NCBI GenBank assembly: GCA_943788495.1
Contig: CALSQO010000001.1
Span: 434,001 to 498,000, forward strand
Length of the DNA stretch: 64,000 nucleotides
DNA from: UA16 sp905478895
Lineage (GTDB): Bacteria; Bacteroidota; Bacteroidia; Flavobacteriales_D; Sanyastnellaceae
Direction of reading: 5' to 3'
Part shown: piece after piece, positions 53,665-63,072 of the stretch
Position numbering within the stretch: position 1 is the first letter of the stretch
How the letters are laid out: each line of letters begins with the position of its first letter
Position numbers and translations under genes: made by a program
Notes under the pieces: model-generated
Told to the model about the DNA's origin: nothing
What the model saw: the letters and a program-made list of their open reading frames with translations, nothing else
The model's database searches: none

Positions 53665-54396
53665 ATGGTCATTGACGGCATTGAAATTGAACTCATCAGG
53701 AAGCGCGTCAAGAACGTCAACCTCCGGATTCACACACCTGACGGGCGGGTGACGGTGTCGGCGCCGCGCCGCACGTCCGAGGCGTTCATTGCCGAGTTTG
53801 TGGCCGCCAAAGCGCCCTGGATTCGAAAACAGCAAGCGCGCATCGCCGCAATGCCGCCCCGTCCCGAACTCACCTACACCCACGGGGAAGAACATGCTTT
53901 TTTGGGGCATCCCTATCCGTTGGAAATCTACGCAGCGGCGGGCCGCCCAGGAGCCGAGTTTCAATCGGGCTTTCAATCTTCGCTGCAATCCGACGACCCG
54001 GCAGAATCACCCGAAGAACCGCGCCTCGTTGTTCACGCCCGCGATCCGCGCGACCCCGCAGAAATCAAGCGCCACATCGACCGGGCGTACCGCCGGGAAT
54101 TGCAGGCGCGCCTCGACGCGCTGGTGCCGGAGTGGGAGCAACGCCTCGGCGTGAAAACCACCAAGATTCGCATCCGCGCCATGAAACGCAAGTGGGGGGC
54201 ATGCCGCACGCGCACCGGCGACGTCGTGTTCAACCTCGAGCTCATCAAGCACCCGCCACGCGCCATCGAATATCTGGTGTTGCACGAACTCGCTCACTTG
54301 ATCGAGGCATCCCACAACGCACGCTTTCAGGCCATCCTCACCGAGCACATGCCGGATTGGCGGGAAGTCGAGGCCACGCTCAACGGACCCCGTTGA
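53665..54396 (+). CDS. YgjP-type metallopeptidase (M48/SprT-like, DUF45)
   Basis: 243 residues, no signal peptide. The N-terminal half has RKRVKNVNLRIHTPDGRVTVSAPRR, typical of the YgjP family; the zinc site is HELAHLIEASHNARF (HExxH at 207-211 with a third histidine ligand downstream). The preceding block is MKRKWGACRTRTGDVVFNLELIKHPP. Function is not established; relatives often sit beside type I restriction systems. The coding sequence is visibly more G+C-rich than its neighbours, which may indicate a separate origin. Confidence 0.92.
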   Translation: MVIDGIEIELIRKRVKNVNLRIHTPDGRVTVSAPRRTSEAFIAEFVAAKAPWIRKQQARIAAMPPRPELTYTHGEEHAFLGHPYPLEIYAAAGRPGAEFQSGFQSSLQSDDPAESPEEPRLVVHARDPRDPAEIKRHIDRAYRRELQARLDALVPEWEQRLGVKTTKIRIRAMKRKWGACRTRTGDVVFNLELIKHPPRAIEYLVLHELAHLIEASHNARFQAILTEHMPDWREVEATLNGPR

Positions 54397-54424
54397 TGGC
54401 AGCTGCCTTCAGCCTGGGAGAGAA

Positions 54425-56017
54425 TCAATCCTTCACACAGCGAACGGGCAACATATCAGTGGCCTCAAGATGAAAGCCCACGCCGATGTTGGTTCCAGCG
54501 CCACTTTCAATGGGCTGCAGCTGAGTCCGATTGTTTTCAATCCAAATTGGAGTCACAGGGTAATAGTTGGCATTGCCTGAACTGGATCCCCAAATCGAGG
54601 CAGTGTTGATATGCATGAATAGGGCATTCGCCGACTCTGGCCCTTGCCACAAGACTTCTCCATGAATCTCATCACTCGGGTAGAATTGGGCAGCAATAGC
54701 CCAAAAATTCATCAAGCCATTGTTCCCTCCTTGGTTACAATACCACGTGTGATTAAAATCTGGGATTAAGTGGATCAATCCTGGGGGCCAGTTGAAATCA
54801 TACGTTTCGGAGCAAAACATTTCGTTGCCTGTATCATACAAAGCCATGGTAGCGTAGTCAAATCCTTCCCACGTTACTTCCCAACTAAGCCCGAACAAGT
54901 GCCAATCTTGATTTTGCCATTCGTCTGTGTTCATACAGGTATCCAGGAAAGATTCGTTATTGGTTAATTCGAGATAGAGGTTGAGTGCATCGAAGTCATA
55001 TTCAGTTTGGTTTTCGCTCAGGCTGGAGCACTGATTAGATTCTGCCCCCTCAATCGCGGAAAGAAACATAGAATATGCGTCTTCAGCTGGCCAACGAGCG
55101 TCATTTAAATAGTCTTTCACTTCTTCAAACCAGTAGAGGTTTTCAGCATAGCAGGCCTCTTCAAATGAATCGAAAGGGTTTTCTTCAAAGTAGGCTTGCA
55201 AGATCGGAGTGCCTTGGAGATAATCTTCCTCTGATATTTCACCGTTGCAGTAGGATCGGGCAATTTCTGCCTCCTGCTCTAGAGTTGATGCCTGCTGATT
55301 GGCAGCATTCAATCCGTTATCATAATGAACGACCCCACTTGGTTGTGCATTGAATCCAAAAGCGCTGGAACCAAACCAATCTGCCGAAGCCAACTTGAAT
55401 CCGGCATGAGGCCCAGCAGCAACTGCCAAATCCACGTAATCTGACTCGCTTCCAACGTGCCACCCTGACGGACAGATGTCATCATTTGCAATGGCGTTTG
55501 GACCGTAGAAACCGGTGGCCATTTCGAGTCCTGCGAGTTCTTGGAAACTGGCATTGTCGTCTGAGTTCAGGTAGTGATCGGCTGCCAGTTCTGAATCACC
55601 ACCAATGGCGTCCCCTTCCGCAGTGAACGGCGAGTTCAAGTTGGAGAGGAACCAACAACGATTGCCGATGGATCCAATGGGATAGTCCGTTCCGTGGTAA
55701 TTGATGGACGTGAGTTCACCGCAGTGGTTTTCCGTTGCTACAGGATTTCCATCAGACAGGAGGCTGTCAATCAAATCTCCTTGTTCTTGCAATGTGTTTA
55801 CTATGGAAGCAATCCACAAGGAAAGAGGAATGGAGTCGATGGTCAATTCACTGCCTTCCCATTCCAAGCCGAAATTGCTCAACAACTCGAGCAGATCTGT
55901 CGTGCCGATCAGTTCATCGTTATCGGAGTCAGGATTGTACGGCAATTCGACAACAGGACTCTGAGCCTGCAGAAGAACAGCAAAAAAACAAGTGATGATG
56001 GTCAAGAAAGAGCGCAT
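54425..56017 (-). CDS. Secreted FISUMP-domain protein
   Basis: About 530 residues; signal peptide MRSFLTIITCFFAVLLQAQ. After a dockerin-like segment (DSDNDELIGTTDLLELLSNF) comes a FISUMP domain: GNRCWFLSNLNSPF, ICPSGWHVGSESDYVDL, and FGFNAQPSG, ending with the characteristic MLPVRCVKD at the C-terminus. A long asparagine- and tryptophan-rich insertion of about 200 residues divides the domain. FISUMP proteins are secreted in Fibrobacteres and Bacteroidetes, and their role is unknown. Confidence 0.82.
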   Translation of the reverse strand: MRSFLTIITCFFAVLLQAQSPVVELPYNPDSDNDELIGTTDLLELLSNFGLEWEGSELTIDSIPLSLWIASIVNTLQEQGDLIDSLLSDGNPVATENHCGELTSINYHGTDYPIGSIGNRCWFLSNLNSPFTAEGDAIGGDSELAADHYLNSDDNASFQELAGLEMATGFYGPNAIANDDICPSGWHVGSESDYVDLAVAAGPHAGFKLASADWFGSSAFGFNAQPSGVVHYDNGLNAANQQASTLEQEAEIARSYCNGEISEEDYLQGTPILQAYFEENPFDSFEEACYAENLYWFEEVKDYLNDARWPAEDAYSMFLSAIEGAESNQCSSLSENQTEYDFDALNLYLELTNNESFLDTCMNTDEWQNQDWHLFGLSWEVTWEGFDYATMALYDTGNEMFCSETYDFNWPPGLIHLIPDFNHTWYCNQGGNNGLMNFWAIAAQFYPSDEIHGEVLWQGPESANALFMHINTASIWGSSSGNANYYPVTPIWIENNRTQLQPIESGAGTNIGVGFHLEATDMLPVRCVKD

Positions 56018-56162
56018 GATCAATGGGTGTTCATATGGTTCTCTCTATAAGATACGAAAGAATGCAGTGTAATTCAATACCGCTTTTGTTCGCCAAGGCG
56101 AACGCTTTCTTAATTTCAATGAGCCCACTTTAACTTCCTCTATTTTTCTCGATATTGCATCC

Positions 56163-57039
56163 ATGATGACCCGGAGCACGAACACACAAGGAACCGCCGC
56201 TCGCATGAGCGCATTCACAGGCATGGCATTGATCTTTGGAGCCCTTGCTCTGATGTCGCACCACAACGGTGTCGCGGAAGAACAAAACAAAGACCGCACA
56301 GGAGCTCCCGGCAGCCAGCAACCGTGTTCGGCCTGCCACAATTCGGGCTCCTACGACGTGACGCCTTCCATTTCGGTATATCCGTTTGAAGGAGCCGATA
56401 CCCCGGTGACTACGTTCGTTCCGTTTACCGAATACTACGTGGTCTTCGAAGTGGATGCCTCGGGCGCACCGGCTGGGTATGGCTTTCAGGCCACAGCCGT
56501 ATTTGGAAATGGTGATAATGCAGGCACGTTCATCTCCTGCACGGACAATGCACAACTTGAAGATGTGAATGGACGGCACATTGTGGAGCAGAATGACCTC
56601 AGCCCTTCCAATACATTCGGTTTGTTTTGGGGCGCTCCGGCGGGGGGCGAAGGTCCGGTAACATTTTACGCCAGTATGCTCGCGTCGAACGGAGCCTATG
56701 GCAATGCCGGCGATTCCTATGCGGGGACTTTGCTCACCTTGGACGAAGCCGTCACAGACATTGAGTGTCCCGATTGCTTGGATTCTGATGAATCTTTGAA
56801 TGCGTGGGCGTCGGATGAATTCCTGCACATCGAAAACCGCGAGGCGGTCACGTTGGACGTCTATGCACTCGACGGGCGATGGGTTCGATCCGAGCAAGTG
56901 CCTGCCGGGAAGCACCAACTTCGCCCTCAGTGCTTGGGGCAGCCGTGGGTTGCACATCGTGCACATCTCCGGGACGGCAAATGCCACTTCTACGGGTCAG
57001 CCCACCAAGCCGCGCACGCTGCGCGTATGGGCGCATTGA
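56163..57039 (+). pseudogene. Choice-of-anchor V domain protein with T9SS tail, +1 frameshift near the end
   Basis: About 290 residues. N-terminal hydrophobic segment, then a Reelin-like choice-of-anchor V domain opening with TGAPGSQQPCSACHNSGSYD (a CxxCH motif that could bind heme c) and continuing EYYVVFEVDASGAPAGYGFQ and NTFGLFWGAPAGGEGPVTFY. The C-terminal T9SS region is in frame 1 to VPAGK, then should switch to STNFALSAWGSRGLHIVHIS. The extra base is in the AA at 56910-56911. Read without repair the protein runs on to 57086 with a nonsense tail. Confidence 0.75.
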
Positions 57040-57063
57040 TGCCCCTGGTGTGTGAGGCTCTCC

Positions 57064-57091
57064 TTAATGTTTCATTAACGTTTTAGTGACG
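57064..57091 (+). promoter_or_regulatory. Pho-box-like direct repeat
   Basis: Three hexamers with an exact 11-base period: TTAATG (57064), TTAACG (57075) and GTGACG (57086). This matches the TTAACA-N5-TTAACA half-site form of PhoB/PhoP boxes. It lies about 65 bases upstream of the ATG of the beta-helix protein that precedes the TonB receptor. Confidence 0.5.
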
Positions 57092-57156
57092 TTGGTTTAA
57101 TCGCCGAGCAGAACCCGCTCGTGACCTTTGGCTCTGAATATTTATCAGAAGTCAAA

Positions 57157-58806
57157 ATGAATCATTTCATCTCTTGCGTTGCGGTTTTTCTCTTTCTCTT
57201 TCTTGCGGATTTTTCTGCTTCGGGACAAGTTGTCATATCCGATGATGGTTCGGGCACAGGCACAACCACATGGACAAACGACAACACCTACATCTTGGAT
57301 GGTTTTGTTTTTGTGAATGCAGGCGACGTGCTCACCATTGAGCCCGGAACGGTCATCAAAGGCCAAACCGGTTCGGGGGCTGATGCCTCGGCATTGGTGG
57401 TGGCTCGAGGGGGGCAAATCCAAGCCAATGGAACAGCAGAAGCTCCCATCGTTTTCACGTTTGAAGCCGACGCGCTCGACGGATCTACGCCATTCAATGT
57501 GCGCGGCCAGTGGGGGGGGGTGATTCTGCTGGGCAATGCCCAATTGAACTCTTCGCCCGGCGAAACACAGATCGAAGGCATTCCGGATACCGAATCGCGC
57601 GGACGATACGGAGGAGAAGATGACGAGGACAGCAGTGGATCCGTCACGTACGTGTCCATCCGTCACGGAGGCACAGATATCGGTGCGGGCAACGAAATCA
57701 ATGGCTTGACCTTGGGCGGAGTGGGAGCAGGCACCAACCTCGAATTCATTGAAGTCATTTCCAATGCGGATGACGGAGTGGAATTCTTTGGTGGAACGGC
57801 ATCCATCAAACACGTGGTTACCGCTTTTTGTGGAGACGACTCGTTCGATTATGATGAAGGATGGAGAGGGTACGGGCAGTTTTGGTGCACCGTCCAAGAG
57901 GAGGGAGAAGGCGATCGCGGTGGCGAACACGACGGCGGCACCGATCCCGAAGATGGCCTGCCGTATGCGCATCCCGTCATTTACAACGCGACCTACATGG
58001 GCCGAGGTTCCGATGCAGGACGTCGAGCGCTCACGTTCCGGGACAACGCAGGTGGGGAGTACCACAATTCGATTTTTTACAATTGGGGCAAAGGAGTTGA
58101 CATTGAAAACCTCGCCTCAGGAGAAGACTCATATGAGCGTTTTGCAAACAACGAGATTGCGTTTGCAGGCAATGTGTTCGATGGGTGCACGGGCCTTGGA
58201 TTGGATGCAGGAGCAAGCGACTTGTTCACCATCACCATGGGATCAGGTTGGTCGAGTGCCGCAGATTCAACAGAAGCTGCGGATGCATCAGCCGCTGCCC
58301 TCGAAGCTTCATTTGCTGGAAACAGCAATGTGGTGACGGCTTCGGGTTTGAATTATGCCATCAGCGAAGGTTCTGGGCTACTGGATCTTGTGCCGAGCGA
58401 AGCACTTCTCGGGGGCACCGCGGCAACGAATCCTTGGTTTGACCAAGTGGATTACCCCGGTGCGTTTGATCCTTCTGAAGATTGCACATGGTTGGACGGC
58501 TGGTCGATGCTTTCAGCCCGAGGGTTCCTCGGTTGCAGCACCTACATCCAAGAAGCAGAGACTTCTACATTCCAAATTTATCCCAACCCATCCAACGGTG
58601 CGTTTAGCGTTCGCTTCGAAGCCAACTTGGCCAATGCTGTGATCCGGTTGGTTGACCTGAGCGGAAAGCTCGTGTTCCGTGAACAGGTCAATGCTGCAAG
58701 CGGCAGGGTGGTGGAATGCTATGCTGCGGATGCGGTTTCGGGGATGTACATCATGAGCGTTGAAAACGGGGCTGAAACATTCCATGCGCGCCTCATCATC
58801 GAATGA
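57157..58806 (+). CDS. Secreted beta-helix-like protein with T9SS sorting domain
   Basis: About 549 residues; signal peptide MNHFISCVAVFLFLFLADFS. The body is rich in right-handed-helix-like strands: GFVFVNAGDVLTIEPGTVIK, LVVARGGQIQANGTAEAPIV, FNVRGQWGGVILLGNAQLN. Long stretches with EFIEVISNADDGVEFFGG and AFCGDDSFDYDEGWRGYGQF follow, in the style of pectate-lyase-like secreted proteins. The T9SS type A domain is FQIYPNPSNGAFSVRF ... LVDLSGKLVFREQ. It is immediately upstream of a TonB receptor (57 bases), a conserved-looking pair. A binding or scavenging role is likely, perhaps for phosphate or phosphorylated polymers if the Pho-like sites are real. Confidence 0.85.
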   Translation: MNHFISCVAVFLFLFLADFSASGQVVISDDGSGTGTTTWTNDNTYILDGFVFVNAGDVLTIEPGTVIKGQTGSGADASALVVARGGQIQANGTAEAPIVFTFEADALDGSTPFNVRGQWGGVILLGNAQLNSSPGETQIEGIPDTESRGRYGGEDDEDSSGSVTYVSIRHGGTDIGAGNEINGLTLGGVGAGTNLEFIEVISNADDGVEFFGGTASIKHVVTAFCGDDSFDYDEGWRGYGQFWCTVQEEGEGDRGGEHDGGTDPEDGLPYAHPVIYNATYMGRGSDAGRRALTFRDNAGGEYHNSIFYNWGKGVDIENLASGEDSYERFANNEIAFAGNVFDGCTGLGLDAGASDLFTITMGSGWSSAADSTEAADASAAALEASFAGNSNVVTASGLNYAISEGSGLLDLVPSEALLGGTAATNPWFDQVDYPGAFDPSEDCTWLDGWSMLSARGFLGCSTYIQEAETSTFQIYPNPSNGAFSVRFEANLANAVIRLVDLSGKLVFREQVNAASGRVVECYAADAVSGMYIMSVENGAETFHARLIIE

Positions 58807-58863
58807 GTTTGAACCCAATCGCCCGTCATTTTTTCACTTGAATCATTCCTGAATTCGCTCGCT

Positions 58864-61800
58864 ATGTACAAGAAACATTTCGTCTTTGCCCTTTCAATGT
58901 TCGCGTGGATTGCAGCCGCAGCCCAAGGCACGAGTCAGGGCGCGAGTCAGGGCTCAATCCAGGGCACGGTCACGGACAAAGCCACCGGAGAACTCCTGTT
59001 GGGAGCCACCATCATTTTGGAGTCCAACAGCACCGGTACCATGAGCGATTTTGATGGCAATTATGCCCTCACGGGATTGTCTGCAGGAACGTACAAAGTG
59101 GTCGGTAGGTTCATCGCTTACAATACAATCGAACAAGAAGTGGTGGTGGGCGACAACGAAACCGTTGTCTTGGACTTTGCCATGGAATCGGCGGTCATTG
59201 CCATTGAAAACGAGGCCATTGTGGCTGTGCGGCAAAATCGTTCGAATGCCGTGTACATGGAAAATGTCAAAAAGAAAGAGACTTCCATGATCGATTATGT
59301 CTCTTCCCAAGACATCCAAAAGAACGGCGACAGCGACGTGAGCAGTGCCATCAAACGCGTCAGTGGAGTTTATACCATGGGCAACTTCGTGGTGGTGAGA
59401 GGACTGAGCGATCGGTACGTGCGCACAGCATTGAATGGCGCCGAAATCCCATCGCTTGACCCCAAAAGGAGTTCGGTGTCGATGGATCTTTTTCCAACAA
59501 ACCTCGTCGACAATCTGGTCGTAGTCAAAACACTCAACGCCAATTTGCCTTCGAATTACTCCGGTGCGTATCTCAACGTGCTCACCAAGGACTTTCCGGA
59601 CAGTTTCACCTTCAACTATTCCACCTCAACGGGATTCAATACGAATGCGACGTTCAACGACAATTTCATCACCAGTTATGCTGGGAATACCCAAGCCTTT
59701 GGTTGGGACAACGGAGCCCTCGACATTCCAGAGGGTGTCTTGGGAGAAGAGATTTTGTCGCCGCAATACTCCAATTATTATGATGCGCTCGTCTTGGCTC
59801 GTTTTGGAGACGAATTGAATGACTTGGGCGTGTCATCGGCGGCCGACATTGGATCGGGAGAAGGGCAGACTTCCATCTCCAGTATCGTGAACGCCATTGA
59901 AGGGATTGACAACGTGGGGCAGGTCAACAATGAATTCATGACCGCCATTCGGGAACAGCAAAACCGGCGGCTGTCGCAGCAAACGCAGGCTTTTGGAAAC
60001 ACATGGGAGCCGCTGAAGATTGCAGCACCGCTGAACCTGTCGAAGAGCATCGCTTTCGGAAATGTCACCAAACTCTTTGGTCGCTCTCTGGGGTACAATT
60101 TTGGATTTCAATACAAGGCGAATAATCAGTTTTACGACAACGGCAATACGGGTCGGTTCTTGCTCACTGGATCTGAAGCAGAAAAGAGTGAATTGGATGT
60201 GCAGCGTCAGTTTTCTGATGCGCGGGGCACAAGGTCCGTGTATACGTCGGCTTTGTTCAACCTCGGGTATGACTTGAGCAGCAACAGCAAGATTGGCCTA
60301 ACGTTCATGCCGAATGCGTCGGGGATCAACGATGCGCGCCATCAAGACGGCATCAACCCGAGTGATGCGGTGGGCTTGGGACAACAACAGCGTCAGCAGC
60401 GTTATCTGGAGCGTGGGATGAACATTTTTCAATTGCGCGGCGAGCACAGATTGAGCGATCAGCGCAACCACAAGGTTGCCTGGAGTTCGTCGTACACCGT
60501 TGGCAAACAAACAACGCCAGATTTGCGGCTTTTCATCAATAGCTATGAAGAGCTGCCAGGAGGAGTGGTATACACCGATGCCGAGGGGAATGATGTCACC
60601 GATGATGCGTTGGCTCTGCTTGCAGACGGCGAGAACTTGACGGAATACTTCCCAGATTACACGGTGGCCGAAGCGGAGTCCAATGAGGTGTCCTACAGCA
60701 TTCAAGACAACCTGTATCCATCTCCGACGCGCTTCTTTAGACACATGCACAACACCACACTCGATTTGAAGTTGAACTTCGAACAGCCGATTGCGCGTGA
60801 TTGGGGCGAGGACAACAAATTGATGTTGGGTGGTTCATGGGTTCGTCGCACGCGGGATTATTCTGAAAACCGCTACAGTTTTGTTTCTCAGGGAGTTGAG
60901 TACAACGGAAATCCCAACGATTATTTCAGTCACGAAAACATGAATGTGATTCCGGGCACGTCCGCAGAGGCGACCAATTATCTGTATCTGCGCGACGACA
61001 CGGACATCCAAAACAGCTATGATGCGAGCCAGTCTGTGATGGGCATTTATTCCATGGTAAACTTTGCGCCGACCGAGAAGCTCAGGCTGAACGGAGGGGT
61101 GCGCGTAGAGGCTACGGATATGCGATTGGAGAGCGACAAACTGAATGATGAAACGTTGCTGCCCGAGCTCCAAGAAAATTTCTTGGGCACTTTGAATGTG
61201 GTGGACGTCTTGCCGTCCTTGAACATGACCTTCAAGTTGCGAGAGGAAGATTACAGCAGCACCAACCTCCGTTTTTCTGCCAGCCAAAGTGTGGCGCGTC
61301 CGCTGTTTCGAGAGAAGGCGCCGTTCTCGGTGTTTGATTTTGAAATCCAAGAACAGCAAACGGGCAATACGGATTTGAATCGAACCAAGATCGTGAACAT
61401 CGACGGTCGCATCGAGGTGTTTCCTCGCTTGCGTGAACTGCTTTCGTTGAGTGCATTCTACAAGCACTTCAATGATCCGATCGAGCAGGTCATCATTTCC
61501 ACTGCGGCAAATACAGAGATTACTTGGAAAAACGTGGGCGAGGCCCAGCTCTTTGGTTTGGAATTCGAAGCCAAGAAGAATCTCGGGTTTTTGAGCGAAA
61601 AACTCAGTGCCTTCAATTTCGCCTTCAACGCCACGTACATTCAAAGCGCCACGAGCATTGCGGAAGACGAACTGATGGAGATTCGTGCCACCGATCCGGA
61701 CCACGATGAGACCCGTCCGATGTACGGTCAGTCTCCCTACATCATCAATAGCATTCTGAATTACACCCATGCCGACAGAGGTTTGAGCATGAATGCCGGC

Positions 61801-62064
61801 TTCAACATCAGCGGTCCCAAGCTCGTGTTGATCACTCCAGGTGGCACCCCCGATGTGTACGATCAGCCGCGAGCAGCGCTTGATGTGAGCGTAAACAAGT
61901 CGTTTGGAGATCGCCTGGTGGTCAAGGTGAAGGGCAGAAACTTGATGGATTCCGACTTCCGCAGGGTATACTCATTCAAAGGGGAAGAGTACAATTTTCA
62001 GCGTTTCAATTTGGGGAGAACCTTCTCGCTCGGATTGTCCTACAACTTCACAAAAGAGAATTAG
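58864..62064 (+). CDS. TonB-dependent receptor
   Basis: 1066 residues. Signal peptide followed by a glutamine-serine linker (GTSQGASQGSIQG), then a carboxypeptidase-regulatory-like domain (GTVTDKATGELLLGATIILE). The plug includes SSAIKRVSGVYTMGNFVVVR, GLSDRYVRTALNGAEIPSLD and LVVVKTLNANLPSNYSGAYL. The barrel ends in FSLGLSYNFTKEN. The plug resembles the FecA-like/CirA receptor subgroup that commonly follows a secreted beta-helix protein in this phylum. Substrate unknown; probably cotranscribed with the upstream gene. Confidence 0.9.
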   Translation: MYKKHFVFALSMFAWIAAAAQGTSQGASQGSIQGTVTDKATGELLLGATIILESNSTGTMSDFDGNYALTGLSAGTYKVVGRFIAYNTIEQEVVVGDNETVVLDFAMESAVIAIENEAIVAVRQNRSNAVYMENVKKKETSMIDYVSSQDIQKNGDSDVSSAIKRVSGVYTMGNFVVVRGLSDRYVRTALNGAEIPSLDPKRSSVSMDLFPTNLVDNLVVVKTLNANLPSNYSGAYLNVLTKDFPDSFTFNYSTSTGFNTNATFNDNFITSYAGNTQAFGWDNGALDIPEGVLGEEILSPQYSNYYDALVLARFGDELNDLGVSSAADIGSGEGQTSISSIVNAIEGIDNVGQVNNEFMTAIREQQNRRLSQQTQAFGNTWEPLKIAAPLNLSKSIAFGNVTKLFGRSLGYNFGFQYKANNQFYDNGNTGRFLLTGSEAEKSELDVQRQFSDARGTRSVYTSALFNLGYDLSSNSKIGLTFMPNASGINDARHQDGINPSDAVGLGQQQRQQRYLERGMNIFQLRGEHRLSDQRNHKVAWSSSYTVGKQTTPDLRLFINSYEELPGGVVYTDAEGNDVTDDALALLADGENLTEYFPDYTVAEAESNEVSYSIQDNLYPSPTRFFRHMHNTTLDLKLNFEQPIARDWGEDNKLMLGGSWVRRTRDYSENRYSFVSQGVEYNGNPNDYFSHENMNVIPGTSAEATNYLYLRDDTDIQNSYDASQSVMGIYSMVNFAPTEKLRLNGGVRVEATDMRLESDKLNDETLLPELQENFLGTLNVVDVLPSLNMTFKLREEDYSSTNLRFSASQSVARPLFREKAPFSVFDFEIQEQQTGNTDLNRTKIVNIDGRIEVFPRLRELLSLSAFYKHFNDPIEQVIISTAANTEITWKNVGEAQLFGLEFEAKKNLGFLSEKLSAFNFAFNATYIQSATSIAEDELMEIRATDPDHDETRPMYGQSPYIINSILNYTHADRGLSMNAGFNISGPKLVLITPGGTPDVYDQPRAALDVSVNKSFGDRLVVKVKGRNLMDSDFRRVYSFKGEEYNFQRFNLGRTFSLGLSYNFTKEN

Positions 62065-62125
62065 GAAGCGATTCTCAGAGCGTGCTCAACTCCGCCAGTG
62101 CGCGTCGTACGGTGCGAATTTCGTA

Positions 62126-62833
62126 TTAAAGAAGGCTGTAGAGACCCACACCCAACAAGGCTCCAACAATGGGCCCAAGCACAGGGATCCAACTGTAGGA
62201 CCAGTCACTGTCGCGCTTGCCCGATATCGGCAGCACGAAGTGGGCAATGCGCGGTCCCAAGTCTCGGGCCGGATTGATGGCGTAGCCGGTAGGTCCCCCC
62301 AATCCCATTCCTATGCCTGCCACAAGGAGGGCAACGGGCAGGGCATCAAGAGCCCCAAGCGAACTGGTCGGCGCTGAGGCGGCCAATGCGCCGAAGGCAA
62401 GTACAAATGTGCCAATGAGCTCAGTCAAAAAATTGGAAGAGGCATGACGAATGGCAGGAGATGTGCTGAATACCCCCAGTTTGCGGTCGGCATTCTCAGT
62501 GGCTTCGAAGTGCATTCGAAATGCCGCCCACGTGCCCACTGCACCACAAAAGGCACCGGCCATCTGCGCGAAGACATAGCCCAGAAGTAGCGTGCTGTCT
62601 AGCTTTCCAAATGCGGCCATTCCGATTGAAATGGCAGGATTGAGGTGTCCGCTGCCCCCCAATTCGATGGCTGTATAAACGCCAAGGAACACCGCCATAC
62701 CCCATCCCCAAGACATCAAGAGCCAACCGCTGTCTGATCCTTTGGTTTTGGCCAAATCCAGGTTTGCATTTACGCCTCCGCCCATTAAAATGAGCAGGAA
62801 AGTACCAAGAAATTCGCCGAGATAAGGAGACAT
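62126..62833 (-). CDS. glpF: Aquaglyceroporin (GlpF-type MIP family)
   Basis: 235 residues with six membrane segments and two NPA half-helices: HLNPAIS at 64-70 and INPARDLGPR at 186-195. The aspartate after the second NPAR (D191) is the mark of glycerol facilitators rather than strict water channels. The first motif is preceded by GGSGHLNPA. Expected to conduct glycerol or other small polyols across the inner membrane. It is transcribed towards the TonB receptor; the upstream region (62834-63072) is shared with the phosphate permease. Confidence 0.93.
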   Translation of the reverse strand: MSPYLGEFLGTFLLILMGGGVNANLDLAKTKGSDSGWLLMSWGWGMAVFLGVYTAIELGGSGHLNPAISIGMAAFGKLDSTLLLGYVFAQMAGAFCGAVGTWAAFRMHFEATENADRKLGVFSTSPAIRHASSNFLTELIGTFVLAFGALAASAPTSSLGALDALPVALLVAGIGMGLGGPTGYAINPARDLGPRIAHFVLPISGKRDSDWSYSWIPVLGPIVGALLGVGLYSLL

Positions 62834-62954
62834 GGGCCGCTTCTATTTAGGGTGCGAAGATAGCAATAGACGGCAAATTCATTGGGTCATTCAAGCTTCC
62901 TAAGCTTTTGAAAAAGTGAGCATTGACGGGCTCAAAGCGAATGATGACGCAATG

Positions 62955-63045
62955 TTAACAATCCCGTAACATGAAACATTGAAATAACTTTGGTGTAACA
63001 CGCAACATTTGCGGCACGAAACATTCAGGTAACTTTTACTTAACA
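62955..63045 (+). promoter_or_regulatory. Cluster of Pho-box-like repeats upstream of a phosphate permease
   Basis: TTAACA (62955) and GTAACA (62966), 11 bases apart, then a second pair GTAACT (63029) and TTAACA (63040), also 11 bases apart. The last half-site ends 28 bases before the permease ATG. Additional GTAACA (62995) and ACATT elements lie between. Density and period fit PhoB-type control of a phosphate transporter, which is inference. Confidence 0.55.
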
Positions 63046-63072
63046 ACGAAAAGGAACCACAAACCATCACTG

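Noticed and set aside
3965..56911. Programmed +1 frameshifting as a common device
   Set aside because: The sites share no slippery motif or downstream structure that I can see, and the affected genes have nothing in common.
62126..62833. Aquaporin Z (water-specific)
   Set aside because: The aspartate after the second NPAR motif is the glycerol-facilitator mark.
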